Shown here: positions 1 to 9,600 of the stretch, piece after piece | Layout: each line of letters starts with the position of its first letter | Numbering within the stretch: position 1 is the first letter of the stretch | Source of the DNA: Caulifigura coniformis | GTDB lineage: Bacteria; Planctomycetota; Planctomycetia; Planctomycetales; Planctomycetaceae | Length of the DNA: 64,000 nucleotides | Assembly: GCF_007745175.1 (NCBI RefSeq) | Contig: NZ_CP036271.1 | Coordinates: 2,683,814-2,747,813, forward strand | Reading direction: 5' to 3' | Notes under the pieces: generated by a model | Seen by the model: the letters and a program-made list of their open reading frames with translations, nothing else | The model's database searches: none | Told to the model about the DNA's origin: nothing | Position numbers and translations under genes: made by a program

Positions 1-1
1 C

Positions 2-154
2 TACGACCTGGTGAAAGACCGGGGAGAGACGAAGGACATCGCCGGCGAGAACGCGACGTTCATCAAAGAGGTTGAGAGCGTTCTGCGCCGCGAAGTCGAC
101 AATAACGACGTCTTCCCGCTGACGATTCCGGGGATCAACGATTCGAAGTCGTGA
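2..154 (+). CDS. C-terminal fragment of a sulfatase-like protein (5' end outside window)
   Basis: Frame 2 is open from the window edge and encodes about 50 residues starting YDLVKDRGETKDIAGEN and ending at TGA. Arylsulfatases commonly finish with a similar 'lYDLvkDpgET.dlA' strand and helix, so a secreted or periplasmic sulfatase, abundant in planctomycetes, is the best guess. The catalytic N-terminal part (CxPSR motif) is outside the window and cannot be checked. The short length makes the family call tentative. Confidence 0.5.
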   Translation, partial: YDLVKDRGETKDIAGENATFIKEVESVLRREVDNNDVFPLTIPGINDSKS

Positions 155-205
155 CTTCGATTGGGGCATGATTTCGACACAAAGGCACAAAGAGTCTCTT
201 GGTGT
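155..205. repeat. Degenerate CACAAAGGCACAAAG motif
   Basis: The short gap between two convergent genes contains CACAAAGGCACAAAGAG at about 178-194. Similar short CACA-GGCACA motifs occur between genes in many planctomycete genomes; function unknown. No clear terminator hairpin is visible here. Confidence 0.3.
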
Positions 206-1594
206 CTAATGAGCCGGCGCTGACAGATCTGATCCAAGTGCTTCAGAAAGCCGGCGCGGGTCGGTGTCGCGGATGATTTCGTTGATGCCGGTCTGGTTGA
301 AGCCCTTGTAGCCGTCGTTGCGCTCGAGAATCTCCAGGTGCGATCCGACGGCGCCTTTGGTCCGGAACGTTTCCGCCTGCTGCGGCGTGATGAGATTCTG
401 TTCGAGGAGTGCGGCGATCCGTTCTGCGGCCACCGGCCAGACTTCTCCTTTCGTGAACGCCTGGCGCAGATAGGTGAAGTCGGTGAACGGCTTCATCGAG
501 TCGACCCCGACTTCCTTCAGGCCTTCGCGAGCTGCGTTGAAGTCGAACTGGCATTCGAGGTGGTGCATGCCGGCCTCGAGGAACGCTTCGCCGTGCAGCT
601 TGCACCAGAGCCCGACGGTGCCGAGCTTGTCCCGAGGGAAAAGCGGTGTGTGGGAGAAATCCTGGGCCACTTCTTCGGGGGACAGATCGACGTCGGCGAA
701 AATCACGACGCCCGTCATTGGATCCTCGAGCACCTGCGCGCCCCAGCCGGCTTCCTTACCCGCATAGAACCTCTCCCGGCAATGGAAGCCCATCATCTCG
801 AGAATGCGGATGAGTGTCGCGAAATACTCACGGCTGGAGCGGTAGGTGTGGTGATCGTGATTGGCCCAGCCCAGGCCCAGGGCGTCCTGCCGCATTTTCT
901 GGATCTGTGCGGCGCGGTTGCGCGACTGCCAGTAGGACCGTTCCGCCCGGAAGAACAGGTCGCAGGCCCGCGGCATGCCGAGGTCGACGGCAGCCCATTT
1001 GATCAACATTTTCGTGTGCTCGAATCCGACAAGGTCATCGTCGAACTGGCGACGGCGAAGGAGAAGCCGTTCTTCATGGTGGAGCAGCTTCCCAGCATCA
1101 ACGGTCCCCGATTTGAGTGACAACGACGGGTCGCCATGCCGCTCGATGGCACAGACCACATGGAGACCTGCTGCGCGTTGCGGGCAATAGTCCCAGCGGA
1201 GGGATGCGGTCGGATCGCCCTGGATATTCAGATCTCCTACAGCGCCATGCGCCAGCAGGAAATCACGGACGGAATCGACCTTCAGCATCATCACGAAGAA
1301 TTTGCCGTCCAGGCGAACAGGCGGAAATAGGCCGGAGTCGATCCGCCATTCCTGGCCCCCTCGGTCGGTGTAGCCAACGGCGATCAGACGCGACTGGATT
1401 TCCGGGCCGGCTGGAAGCTGAAAGTGGTCGATCCAGTCGACCAGCCGTGTCCCGGTCTCGGTCTGCATCCTCGCGGCCAGGCGCGTGAGCCAGGGGCAAT
1501 CCCGCTGGAACTGTTCGACGAGTTCCGCAATGAACGCGGCCGCTTCTGGCTGTGGCTGCCACGTGAATTCCGTCAGGGCCGAGGTCGCCGTCAT
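206..1594 (-). CDS. DUF1338 2-oxoadipate dioxygenase/decarboxylase (HglS/YdcJ family)
   Basis: A 462-aa protein of normal length for the DUF1338 family. Characterised HglS is an iron(II)-dependent enzyme that converts 2-oxoadipate to D-2-hydroxyglutarate in lysine catabolism. Visible family segments are TRLVDWIDHFQLP near residue 50 (candidate metal His), ANHDHHTYRSS in the middle, and YAGKEAGWGAQVLEDP followed by HHLECQFDF, which should carry the other metal ligands. The protein is cytosolic, with no signal peptide. The ATG at 1594 is used. It is convergent with the upstream sulfatase tail and divergent from folE. No lysine-degradation partner lies beside it, so the substrate is inferred from the family. 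Confidence 0.85.
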   Translation of the reverse strand: MTATSALTEFTWQPQPEAAAFIAELVEQFQRDCPWLTRLAARMQTETGTRLVDWIDHFQLPAGPEIQSRLIAVGYTDRGGQEWRIDSGLFPPVRLDGKFFVMMLKVDSVRDFLLAHGAVGDLNIQGDPTASLRWDYCPQRAAGLHVVCAIERHGDPSLSLKSGTVDAGKLLHHEERLLLRRRQFDDDLVGFEHTKMLIKWAAVDLGMPRACDLFFRAERSYWQSRNRAAQIQKMRQDALGLGWANHDHHTYRSSREYFATLIRILEMMGFHCRERFYAGKEAGWGAQVLEDPMTGVVIFADVDLSPEEVAQDFSHTPLFPRDKLGTVGLWCKLHGEAFLEAGMHHLECQFDFNAAREGLKEVGVDSMKPFTDFTYLRQAFTKGEVWPVAAERIAALLEQNLITPQQAETFRTKGAVGSHLEILERNDGYKGFNQTGINEIIRDTDPRRLSEALGSDLSAPAH

Positions 1595-1852
1595 GGCGGA
1601 GTCTCCGAGGGAGGGAATGGTCCTGGAAATTATAGGGGGCGACGAGCAAGCGGATCAGCAAGAAGGAGGGGAGCCCGCCCCGGCGTTGGATGTCACGACG
1701 AGCGGGGGGCGTGAGCCTCCTGATCATGGCAATCAACGCCCGGCATCAGATCATCGACCGGCTCGCGCCGGCCCAATCGCGTGCACTCTCAGAGTCCCGG
1801 CCTAGAATATCCCGTTTGATTGAGATCGGGTTTCGTGAGAAAGAATACGCTC

Positions 1853-2443
1853 GTGTCCGAAGAAGCGAATCAGTTCCATCCGTCTGTCGACCTGCCGCGG
1901 ATCGAAAAAGCTGTTCGGGAGATCCTGGCCGCCGTCGGCGAGAATCCGGATCGCGAAGGGCTGCTCGAAACGCCCAAACGCGTGGCGAAGATGTACGCCG
2001 AGCTGTTTTCCGGTCTGCACCTCGATCCTTCGCGGCATCTCAAGAAGGTGTTCCTCGAGAACTACGACGAAATGGTGCTCGTGAAGGACATCAGCTTCAA
2101 CAGCATGTGCGAGCACCACCTGCTGCCGTTTATCGGCAAGGCCCATATCGGCTACCTCCCGCGGGGAAAGGTGGTAGGGCTGAGCAAGATGGCGAGGATC
2201 GTGGAGGAGATTTCGAAGAAGCCGCAGGTACAGGAGCGGATGACGCACGCCATCGCCGACCTGATGAACAAGGAGCTGGACGCCAAAGGGGTGATCGTCG
2301 TCCTCGAAGCCGAGCACAGCTGTATGACGATCCGTGGCGTGAAGAAGCCGGGGGCCGTGACGATCACCAGCGCCGTGCGCGGGTTGTTCAAGTCGAACGA
2401 GTCGAGCCGCGCCGAAGCGATGGCGCTGATCAACCAGAAGTAA
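1853..2443 (+). CDS. folE: GTP cyclohydrolase I
   Basis: A 196-aa cytosolic enzyme converting GTP to 7,8-dihydroneopterin triphosphate, the first step of tetrahydrofolate (and possibly queuosine or biopterin) synthesis. The zinc and active-site motif CEHHLLPF, the downstream HSCMTIRG cysteine, and the core GVVGLSKxAR-type strand ([13 protein letters not shown]) are all present. The frame is open upstream with TTG at 1820 and GTG at 1835. I prefer GTG at 1853 because GAGAAAG precedes it at about 10 nt and it gives a normal N-terminus. It stands alone, with no other folate gene adjacent. Confidence 0.95.
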   Translation: MSEEANQFHPSVDLPRIEKAVREILAAVGENPDREGLLETPKRVAKMYAELFSGLHLDPSRHLKKVFLENYDEMVLVKDISFNSMCEHHLLPFIGKAHIGYLPRGKVVGLSKMARIVEEISKKPQVQERMTHAIADLMNKELDAKGVIVVLEAEHSCMTIRGVKKPGAVTITSAVRGLFKSNESSRAEAMALINQK

Positions 2444-2461
2444 CTCGCTCCCTGGGGCCGG

Positions 2462-2494
2462 CAGCCGCGCTGGACAGGGCCAGCAGCGCGGCTG
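2462..2494 (+). terminator. Hairpin after folE
   Basis: An 11-bp perfect stem (CAGCCGCGCTG pairing with CAGCGCGGCTG, 11-nt loop) starts 18 nt after the folE stop. There is no T-run, so it may be a weak or Rho-assisted terminator or an mRNA-stabilising structure. Confidence 0.4.
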
Positions 2495-2591
2495 AAATTC
2501 CATCCAACATCGGCCATGATGCGGTCGTAGGGTCCAACGCGGCGGAGGTTGGCGTTTCGATTCCTGAGGACGTTGGGAAAGGGCTGATCCT

Positions 2592-3620
2592 GTGAGTTCC
2601 AAGTCGCGGGCGATCTCGGGTGTTGTGATCTTTGTCGTGCTGATGGGCGCCGCCTGGATGCTCGTTTCAGGCCGCACGAAAGCCGCCCTCGTCGTCTACT
2701 GCGCTCACGACGCCGTCTTCGCCGAGCAGCTCGTGAGTCAGTTCATGGCCCAGACGGGCATGTCGGTCGAAGCGACGTATGACAGCGAAGTCGCCAAGTC
2801 GCTGGGACTCGTGCAGCGGCTGGAGCGAGAGCAGGGAAACCCCGTCTGCGGCGTGTTCTGGAACAACGAGCCCCTGGGAACGATGTCGCTCGCGGCGAAA
2901 GGTGTGTTTGAGCCGTATGAGTCACCCGAGGCGACCAATCGGCCGGCAGCATTCCGCGATCCGGAGAACCGCTGGACTGGATTCGGCGTGAGGTACCGCG
3001 TGTGGATCGTGAACACCGGGAAGATGGCGGCGACGCGCGAGGCCGTGGAAGAACGGATGAACAGCGGGGACCTGTCGCGGGTCGCCATCGCCGAGCCGCT
3101 CTACGGCACGACGCTCACTCACTGGAGCCTGCTCTGGAATCGTCTGGGGGCTGACGAACTCCAGAAATGGCACCGCAGCCTCAAGGAACGCGGTTGCCAT
3201 TTCGTGAAGGGAAACGGAGCCGTGCGGGATCTCGTGGCGGCCGGAACCTGCGACCTGGGGATGACTGATACGGATGACTTCTTCGGAGCACTCGACGCCA
3301 GGGCTCCCGTGGCCATGCTGCCGATCCGCGTCCAGGAGCAGACGATCGCCATCCCCAATACGGTGTCGATTGTGAAAGGGGCCCGGCATCCGCAGGCGGC
3401 GCAGGCGTTCGTCGATTTTCTCCTCTCGGCCAGCAGCGATCTCGCGCTGGCGAAGTCGGGATCGCGGCAGGCGCCTGTCCATACGGGCGTTGCCGCTTCC
3501 GAACTCCCGCCGGAGATGGCCGAGATGCACGACTGGGCCAAAGAGGCGGCGGATCTTTCCGGACTGACCATATCGCGGGATGAGTGCCTGGCCTGGCTGC
3601 AGAAGGAGTTCGCTCCGTGA
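2592..3620 (+). CDS. ABC transporter substrate-binding protein, ferric-iron type
   Basis: A 342-aa extracytoplasmic binding protein. One N-terminal hydrophobic segment (AISGVVIFVVLMGAAWMLV) looks like an uncleaved anchor or signal. It is followed by LVVYCAHDAVFAEQLVSQF, the first strand and helix of the FbpA/FutA/thiamine class of periplasmic binding proteins, and later by GVRYRVWIVNT and ARHPQAAQAFVDFLLS. It is translated from GTG 2592. The gene overlaps the permease start by GTGA, which makes translational coupling likely. Ferric iron is the commonest substrate in this class, but thiamine, phosphonate or another anion cannot be excluded because no ligand tyrosines can be assigned with confidence. 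Confidence 0.8.
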   Translation: MSSKSRAISGVVIFVVLMGAAWMLVSGRTKAALVVYCAHDAVFAEQLVSQFMAQTGMSVEATYDSEVAKSLGLVQRLEREQGNPVCGVFWNNEPLGTMSLAAKGVFEPYESPEATNRPAAFRDPENRWTGFGVRYRVWIVNTGKMAATREAVEERMNSGDLSRVAIAEPLYGTTLTHWSLLWNRLGADELQKWHRSLKERGCHFVKGNGAVRDLVAAGTCDLGMTDTDDFFGALDARAPVAMLPIRVQEQTIAIPNTVSIVKGARHPQAAQAFVDFLLSASSDLALAKSGSRQAPVHTGVAASELPPEMAEMHDWAKEAADLSGLTISRDECLAWLQKEFAP

Positions 3621-5092
3621 CCTATGCCGGAGCGATTGGAGCTTCGACATTGCGCAGTGCGCTCGTGGTGGTGGTGGGGCTGGTCCTGGCGAGCCTGCTT
3701 GCCGAGTGGTTTCGAAGCACGGAATCGCGTTCGCTGAGGAAGATCCAGTTCGTGCTGCTGGCGGCGGTGTTCCTCACCCCGAACCTGATCGTCGGTTTTG
3801 GCTACCGCACGCTCTCGATCAACCTCCTCAATCACCGCTGGTTGAACGAACTGCTGTATTTCCTGCTGATCTGCTTCGAATGCGTGCCGGCGGCGCTGTG
3901 GCTGCTGCTGTATTCCCCACCCCCCGCGCTTTCGCCCGAGGCGTGGCATTGCGCCCGGCTGGCGCGGCAGGCGGGTTCGCCGCTGCAGTCGCTCACGTGG
4001 CGTCTGAGATTCTGGTGGAAGGGGGCGGGCGAGACCCTCGTGGGCCCGGCCGCCCTGCTGTTCGTCCTGTCGTTCCAGGAATCGGAACTGGCCGCTCTGA
4101 TGCAGGTCGCCGGCTGGCCCGAACGACTGTTCACCGATCACGTCGGCGGTCTCCCTCCTTCCGAAACCGCCCGACTTGTGCTTTGGCCCGTCCTCATCCA
4201 GCTGCCTGTCGCCGTTCCGCTGCTGACACGAATTGGGGTGGCGATTTCGACGCCTCCGCTCTCGGTCCTGTCGGAGAAGTCGCGGCCTGGGCGTCGCCGG
4301 GGGGCCGCTCTGAATCTCTTCGGCTGGACGTGGATTCTCGCGGGGCTGGCCTTCGTCATCGGGCGTCCGCTGTGGCATCTGGTGGACGGTGTGTCACGAG
4401 TGAGCCGGACGGTCCAGTTGCAGCCGCGCTGGTGGCGCGAGCTTGGGGACGCCGTTCTGCTGGCGGCCTCATGCGTCGCCCTGACATGGGGGGCGGCCTG
4501 GTTGCTGCAATGCGTTTCCAGAAGCAGGGCGACGCTCATCACGGGCGGGGCGATCCGGGAGAGGATCCGGCTGGGAATGCTCTCACTGCTGCTCGCTCCC
4601 GGATTGACGGGGACACTCGCGCTGGGGCTCCTGACGGCGGGATTTTTCCAGCGATGCCTCCCCGGCCTGGCGTATACGCCGGCGCCGCTCATCGTGGCGG
4701 AGTGCCTGTGGTTATGGCCGCGCGTCGTGCTGGTGCGGGGATCGATCGCGGCCCGCACGCGTGTGGCGTCGCACCAGATTCGCCTGCTCGACCGCTCGCC
4801 GGATGGCCGGCAGCGGGCCGGGGCGGCGGCGGTGTGGTGGCGCGTGGCCGGCCGGCCATTGGCGGGAGGTGTGTGCCTGGTGGCGTGGTGGAGTTACCTG
4901 GAAGTGATGCTGCCGATGATCCTGCGACTGCCCGGTTTCGACCCGTCGCCAATGATGATGTACAACCATCTGCACTACGCGCAGGTCGAGGCCCTGGGAG
5001 TGAAACTGGCGATGATCCTCTCAGTTCCGCTGGTGTTGGGAGCACTCGTTGCCGCGACTGTGCGACTTCTGGAAGGACGGCGAACCACGTGA
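3617..5092 (+). CDS. ABC transporter permease, two fused halves
   Basis: A 491-aa polytopic inner-membrane protein with about 12 hydrophobic segments arranged as two homologous halves, as in FbpB/ThiP-type permeases that supply both transmembrane domains from one chain. The first half has a permease-loop-like stretch near GPAALLFVLSFQESELAAL, the second near WWSYLEVMLPMILRLPGF. The GTG at 3617 follows AAGGAG (3603-3608) and overlaps the TGA of the binding-protein gene. The 3' end overlaps the ATPase start in the same GTGA manner. The canonical EAA motif is poorly conserved, so the substrate cannot be read from it. Confidence 0.8.
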   Translation: MTYAGAIGASTLRSALVVVVGLVLASLLAEWFRSTESRSLRKIQFVLLAAVFLTPNLIVGFGYRTLSINLLNHRWLNELLYFLLICFECVPAALWLLLYSPPPALSPEAWHCARLARQAGSPLQSLTWRLRFWWKGAGETLVGPAALLFVLSFQESELAALMQVAGWPERLFTDHVGGLPPSETARLVLWPVLIQLPVAVPLLTRIGVAISTPPLSVLSEKSRPGRRRGAALNLFGWTWILAGLAFVIGRPLWHLVDGVSRVSRTVQLQPRWWRELGDAVLLAASCVALTWGAAWLLQCVSRSRATLITGGAIRERIRLGMLSLLLAPGLTGTLALGLLTAGFFQRCLPGLAYTPAPLIVAECLWLWPRVVLVRGSIAARTRVASHQIRLLDRSPDGRQRAGAAAVWWRVAGRPLAGGVCLVAWWSYLEVMLPMILRLPGFDPSPMMMYNHLHYAQVEALGVKLAMILSVPLVLGALVAATVRLLEGRRTT

Positions 5093-5742
5093 CTCCGCTG
5101 TTCCAGCTCAAGAACGTTTTCGTGGACGGACCGCGGCGTCCGCGGCTCGAAGGGGTCACCGTCGACATCCTGCCGGGACGCACCGCCGTCGTCGGCGCGT
5201 CCGGAGCCGGAAAGACGTCGCTGCTGAATCTCCTGTCGGGCTTTGAGACGCCGGATGCCGGCGGGATCGAAACGGTGCAGATCCGGTCCGAGCGCGTTCC
5301 GATTTTCTGGTCGCCCGCCGATGGGGGCCTCTGGCCGGGAGTTTCGATCGCCGATCACATCCGGCTGGTGACGCCCGGGGCGTCCACGAGGGGCCGCGTC
5401 CAGGAGTGGCTGGAACGATTTGACCTGAACGAGTCGGCCGCGAGGCATGTCGAGGAACTGTCGGCCGGAGAGCGATCTCGCTTGAGCCTCGCCAGGGCGC
5501 TGGCGGTGGATGCGGCAGTGCTGGTTCTCGATGAGCCGCTGGTGCATGTGGACCGGGCCCGGCTCGAGCGTTACTGGTCGATCGTCCGGGAAACGTGTGA
5601 GGCCCGCGGCACGTCGCTCGTCTTCTCGTCGCACCATATGATCGACCGGCGGCACGCGGACCGCGTCGTCGGAATGGAGAAGGGACGCGTCGTCCTCGAT
5701 TGTTCCATCGACGAAGCACTGCGAGAATCGGTTCATGAGTGA
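5089..5742 (+). CDS. ABC transporter ATP-binding protein
   Basis: A 217-aa nucleotide-binding subunit that powers the transporter encoded just upstream. Walker A is GASGAGKTS (about residues 38-46), the signature is LSAGERSRLSLARAL, Walker B is AVLVLDEPLVH, and the switch region is FSSHH. It lacks the C-terminal regulatory extension found in many FbpC/PotA proteins. The frame is open far upstream, but GTG 5089 overlaps the permease stop by 4 nt and starts the conserved first strand (PLFQLKNVFVDG). The 3' end overlaps the next gene by 8 nt. Confidence 0.9.
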   Translation: MTPLFQLKNVFVDGPRRPRLEGVTVDILPGRTAVVGASGAGKTSLLNLLSGFETPDAGGIETVQIRSERVPIFWSPADGGLWPGVSIADHIRLVTPGASTRGRVQEWLERFDLNESAARHVEELSAGERSRLSLARALAVDAAVLVLDEPLVHVDRARLERYWSIVRETCEARGTSLVFSSHHMIDRRHADRVVGMEKGRVVLDCSIDEALRESVHE

Positions 5743-6694
5743 TCGAGGGCTGCCGTTGGCGGACACGAGCACGCGGCCCTCAGGGCCGCGGCGGGCTCTG
5801 CTGTTCGCGATGGGGCTGATCACGTTCACCGGCTGTTTCGGCCCCGGCGAGGGAGATGTCCAGCTGCCGACGGCCAACATCGCGACGTGGCAGATTCCCA
5901 ACGAGGAATCGAAGATTCCAACGCCGCGGGGGCTGTTCACGGCGCGCAACGGCGACCTCTACGTCCTGGATGACGCGGGCCGGTTCCTGATCTATGACCA
6001 GGATCGCAAGCTCGTTCGCAAAACATACATGCCCGAGTATTCGGTCGGCCGCCCGGAAGGCCTGTGGCAGATGCTCGACGGCCGGGTGGCTGTCGCCGAC
6101 ACGCACTACAACCGCGTGGTCCTCCTGAACCCCGACGGGACGTGCGAACGGATGTTCGGCACGAAAGGATACGGGCCCGGTGAGTTCATCTTCCCGGAGA
6201 CGGTCGTCCAGGACCCCGCAGGGCGGCTGTATGTCTGCGAATATGGCGGCAACGACCGCATCCAGCGGTTTTCCGCCGACGGCAAGTTCCAGGTCGCTTT
6301 CAGTTCCTTCGGGACCGAACCGGGACAGGTGCAGCGGCCGACGGGGCTCGTGTGGCACGATCACAAGGTCTACGTGTGCGACGCGGTGAACAATCGCGTC
6401 CAGCGGTTTTCGGAGGACGGCCAGTTCGAAGCCGTTCTGGCGGACTCACAAACGGCCGGCCTTTATTACCCGTATGACATGGCGATCTCCCCGGCAGGGG
6501 AGTTGTACGTCGCCGAATTCGGATCGGGGCGGGTGACAAAGTTGTCGAAGGAAGGGAAACTGCTGGGGCGATACGGAACGGCGGGACGTGATGTCGGGCA
6601 GTTCTGGACGCCGTGGGGAGTCGCGGTGGCCGCGGATGGGCGGGTGTATGTGGCTGATACGGGAAACCGAAGGCTTGTGGAGCTGAAGCTGTGA
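5735..6694 (+). CDS. NHL-repeat lipoprotein
   Basis: A 319-aa protein with a signal segment ending in a lipobox-like FTGC (Cys34), so probably a lipoprotein. The rest is a beta-propeller of NHL units such as PRGLFTARNGDLYVLDDAG, VVQDPAGRLYVCEYGGNDRI, GLVWHDHKVYVCDAVNNRVQRF and GVAVAADGRVYVADTGNRRL. Such propellers bind proteins or ligands and lack a fixed catalytic role. The start overlaps the ATPase gene by 8 nt and the end overlaps the VWA gene by 4 nt, so it belongs to the same transcript. It may act in an envelope complex with the VWA protein; that is inference. Confidence 0.8.
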   Translation: MSDRGLPLADTSTRPSGPRRALLFAMGLITFTGCFGPGEGDVQLPTANIATWQIPNEESKIPTPRGLFTARNGDLYVLDDAGRFLIYDQDRKLVRKTYMPEYSVGRPEGLWQMLDGRVAVADTHYNRVVLLNPDGTCERMFGTKGYGPGEFIFPETVVQDPAGRLYVCEYGGNDRIQRFSADGKFQVAFSSFGTEPGQVQRPTGLVWHDHKVYVCDAVNNRVQRFSEDGQFEAVLADSQTAGLYYPYDMAISPAGELYVAEFGSGRVTKLSKEGKLLGRYGTAGRDVGQFWTPWGVAVAADGRVYVADTGNRRLVELKL

Positions 6695-9600
6695 AGCGGC
6701 GCTCGATCCTTCGCACGCTCTTTCCGGAAACGCTGTTCCCGTCGTCTCGGGGGCCGCTGAACTGGCGCGAAACGATTCCGCTGGTCGCGTTCCTGGCGAC
6801 CTATCTCGCCGTCATCCTCTGGCTGACGCTCTCCAGACGGGTCACCTTTACCTATCCCTGGCAGCTTGCATGGATCGGCGTGTCCGTGTGGGTGTGGTGG
6901 ATGTGGCGGAACGGCTGGAGCGGACTGAGCCGCGGCCGGGCGCTGTCGGCGCTGATCTGCCGGCTGGTGCTGCTGGGGCTGTTCGTCGCGCTGATGGCCG
7001 AGCCGCGCTCCGTGCGGACGCGTGATTCGCTGGCCGTCGTCTATGCCGTCGATTTTTCCGAGTCGATCGGGCCAGACGCCCGCGAGCAGGCCGCGAAGTT
7101 CGTAGCCAAAGCGGTCTCCGAGAAGCCGCAGGAAGACTCGGTCGGCCTGGTGGCGTTCGGCAAGAACGCGGCCGTGGAAGTGCCGGCGCGTCAGTCCTTC
7201 CCGCTGGAAGGAGGACAGATCGTTTTCAACGCCCGGATCGCGGCGGACGAGACCAACATCGAGCAGGCGCTGTCCCTGTCGGCCGCGCTGTTGCCCGAAG
7301 ACACGCGAGGCCGGATTGTGCTGCTCAGCGACGGCGCCGAGACGACCGGCAGTCTGCGGCCGGTGCTCGAGGAACTGCGGACGCGGGGAATCTCCGTCGA
7401 CGTCGTGCCGATCACCTACAGCTACGAGAAGGAAGTCTGGGTGGAGCGGCTGGAGCTGCCGCAATCAGTGAAGATCGGGGAGTCGTACGAAGCGTCCGTC
7501 GTCGTCTCGTCGCTGAAGGCCGGGAAGGGAAAGCTGCAGCTCACGGAGAACGGGCAGCCGGTTGGCGAGCCGATGCCGATCGAGTTCCAGGCCGGAAAGA
7601 ACCGGTTCGACCTGCCGCTGTATCTGCGGTCGCCGGGCTACTACGAATACAAGGCGACGATCATTCTCGACGAGAACGAGGACCAGCTGGCCACGAACAA
7701 CACGGCCGTCAGCTACATCTTCGTCGAAGGGGAGGGGAAGGTTCTGCTGGTGACCGATCCTGTCGGCCGCAAGGAGGACTGGCAGTCGTTGCGGAAGGCG
7801 ATCATCGACGGCGAACGGGCGGTCGAGGTGGTCGACGCTTATTCCTTTCCGCGCGATCCGTTAGCGCTCATGCCGTATGACTGCGTGATCTTCTGCAACG
7901 TCGCGCACGATGCCTTCGACGCCGACCAGACGCAGGCGCTGCATGATGCGGTCTACAACCAGGGAACCGGCTTCCTGATGGTCGGCGGGCAGAACAGCTT
8001 CGGCCCGGGGGGATATCACCGCACGCTGGTCGAGAAGATCCTGCCTGTCGACATGGATATCTCGAAGAAGAAGATCCTGCCGAAGGGGGCACTCGTCATC
8101 GTTCTGCATACCTGCGAGTTCCCCGAGGGGAACACGTGGGCGAAGCGGATCACGAAGCAGGCGATCAAGGTGCTCGGCTCGCAGGATGAAGTCGGCGTGA
8201 TCGACTTCGAGCAGGGCGAGCAGTGGGTGTTCAAGCTGGCGCCCGCGTCGAACTACGAAGAAATGGCGACGAAGGTCAATGCGGCCGCCCCGGGCGACAT
8301 GCCGGCCTTCGCACCAACGATGGAAATGGGCCTCCGCGGACTGAAAGACAGCGACGCGGCCGCGAAGCACATGATCATCATCTCGGACGGCGACCCGCAG
8401 CCTCCGCCCCCCCCGCTGGTGCAGGCCTTCGTCGACAGCCAGGTCACCATGTCGATGGTCGCGATCTTCCCGCACGGCGGGCAGGAAGTGACGCTGATGC
8501 GACAGGTGGCCGAGTCGACCGGCGGGCGCTACTACTTCCCCGACGATCCGAATCGCCTCCCCGGCATCTTCATCAAGGAAGCGAAGACGCTGAAGCGGAC
8601 GATGATCCAGAACAAGGAGATCCAGGTGGCGGCCGGGTATCCGTCACCCGTCCTGGAGGGAATCGACGCGGCCCCGAAACTCGGCGGCTATGTGCTCTCC
8701 ACGCTGAAAGAGAGCCCCATTGTCGAGAATGTGCTCTACACGACCCCCGAGGATGCGGAAGAGGGCGACTCCGATCCGGTGCTGGCCATCTGGCGGTACG
8801 GGCTGGGGACCACGGCGGCCTTCACGTCCGACCTCTCTCCCGCCTGGGGAAAGGACTGGGTCAACTGGGAGAAGTACACCGCGTTCGTGAAGCAGCTGAT
8901 GGTCCGCGTGTCGCGCGTCCGCAAGGATGGACACCTGCGGATGTGGAGCTACATGTCGGGAAGCGAAGGCGTGATCATGGTGGAGGACTTCCACCCGGAT
9001 GAGACCTTCATGGACGTGACGGCCGCGGTTACCGGCCCGGGCGACCAGCAGCGGACCATTCCCCTGAAGCAGGTCGGCCCCCGCCGCTACCAGGCGACGT
9101 TCCCCACCTGGGGGGCGGGACTGTATCAGATCCAGGCGGTCGGCCAGGGGGGGCAGGAACGCAAGGACATCGTGAACGGCGGGTTCATCGTCTCCTACTC
9201 GCCCGAGTACCTGAAGTTCACCTCGAACTACGAGGCGCTCCGTGAAATCGTCAGCACCACCAAAGGTCAGGAACTGACTCCCGCCGCGACAAAGGACGAG
9301 ATCTACGGGCGGCGCGAGCCGAAGAGCAGCTCGCAGCCGATCTTCGACTGGCTGCTCTACGGGCTGGCGATCCTGATCCCGATCGATGTGGGGCTCCGGC
9401 GTGTCCAGATCGACTGGCGGACGATCAAAGGCTGGTTCGGAATGGGCCGGAAGCAGGAAACCACCGCGACGATGGGCGCGCTGCTCAAACGCAAGGAATC
9501 GGTCGGATCGCAGCTCAAGACCCGCTCGGAACGCCCGATGCCCACCAGGCCCGCTCCCCCGCCCGGGTCATCCCTTCCCGGGCAGTCGCCTGGCATGCGC

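Noticed and set aside
1-237. A 78-aa minus-strand frame at the left edge
   Set aside because: It reads antisense through the sulfatase tail and the CACAAAG repeat; no homology.
3580-5088. Long open frame upstream of the ATPase, in the same frame
   Set aside because: It is opposite in codon-position pattern to the permease that clearly uses this DNA; the ATPase starts at GTG 5089.
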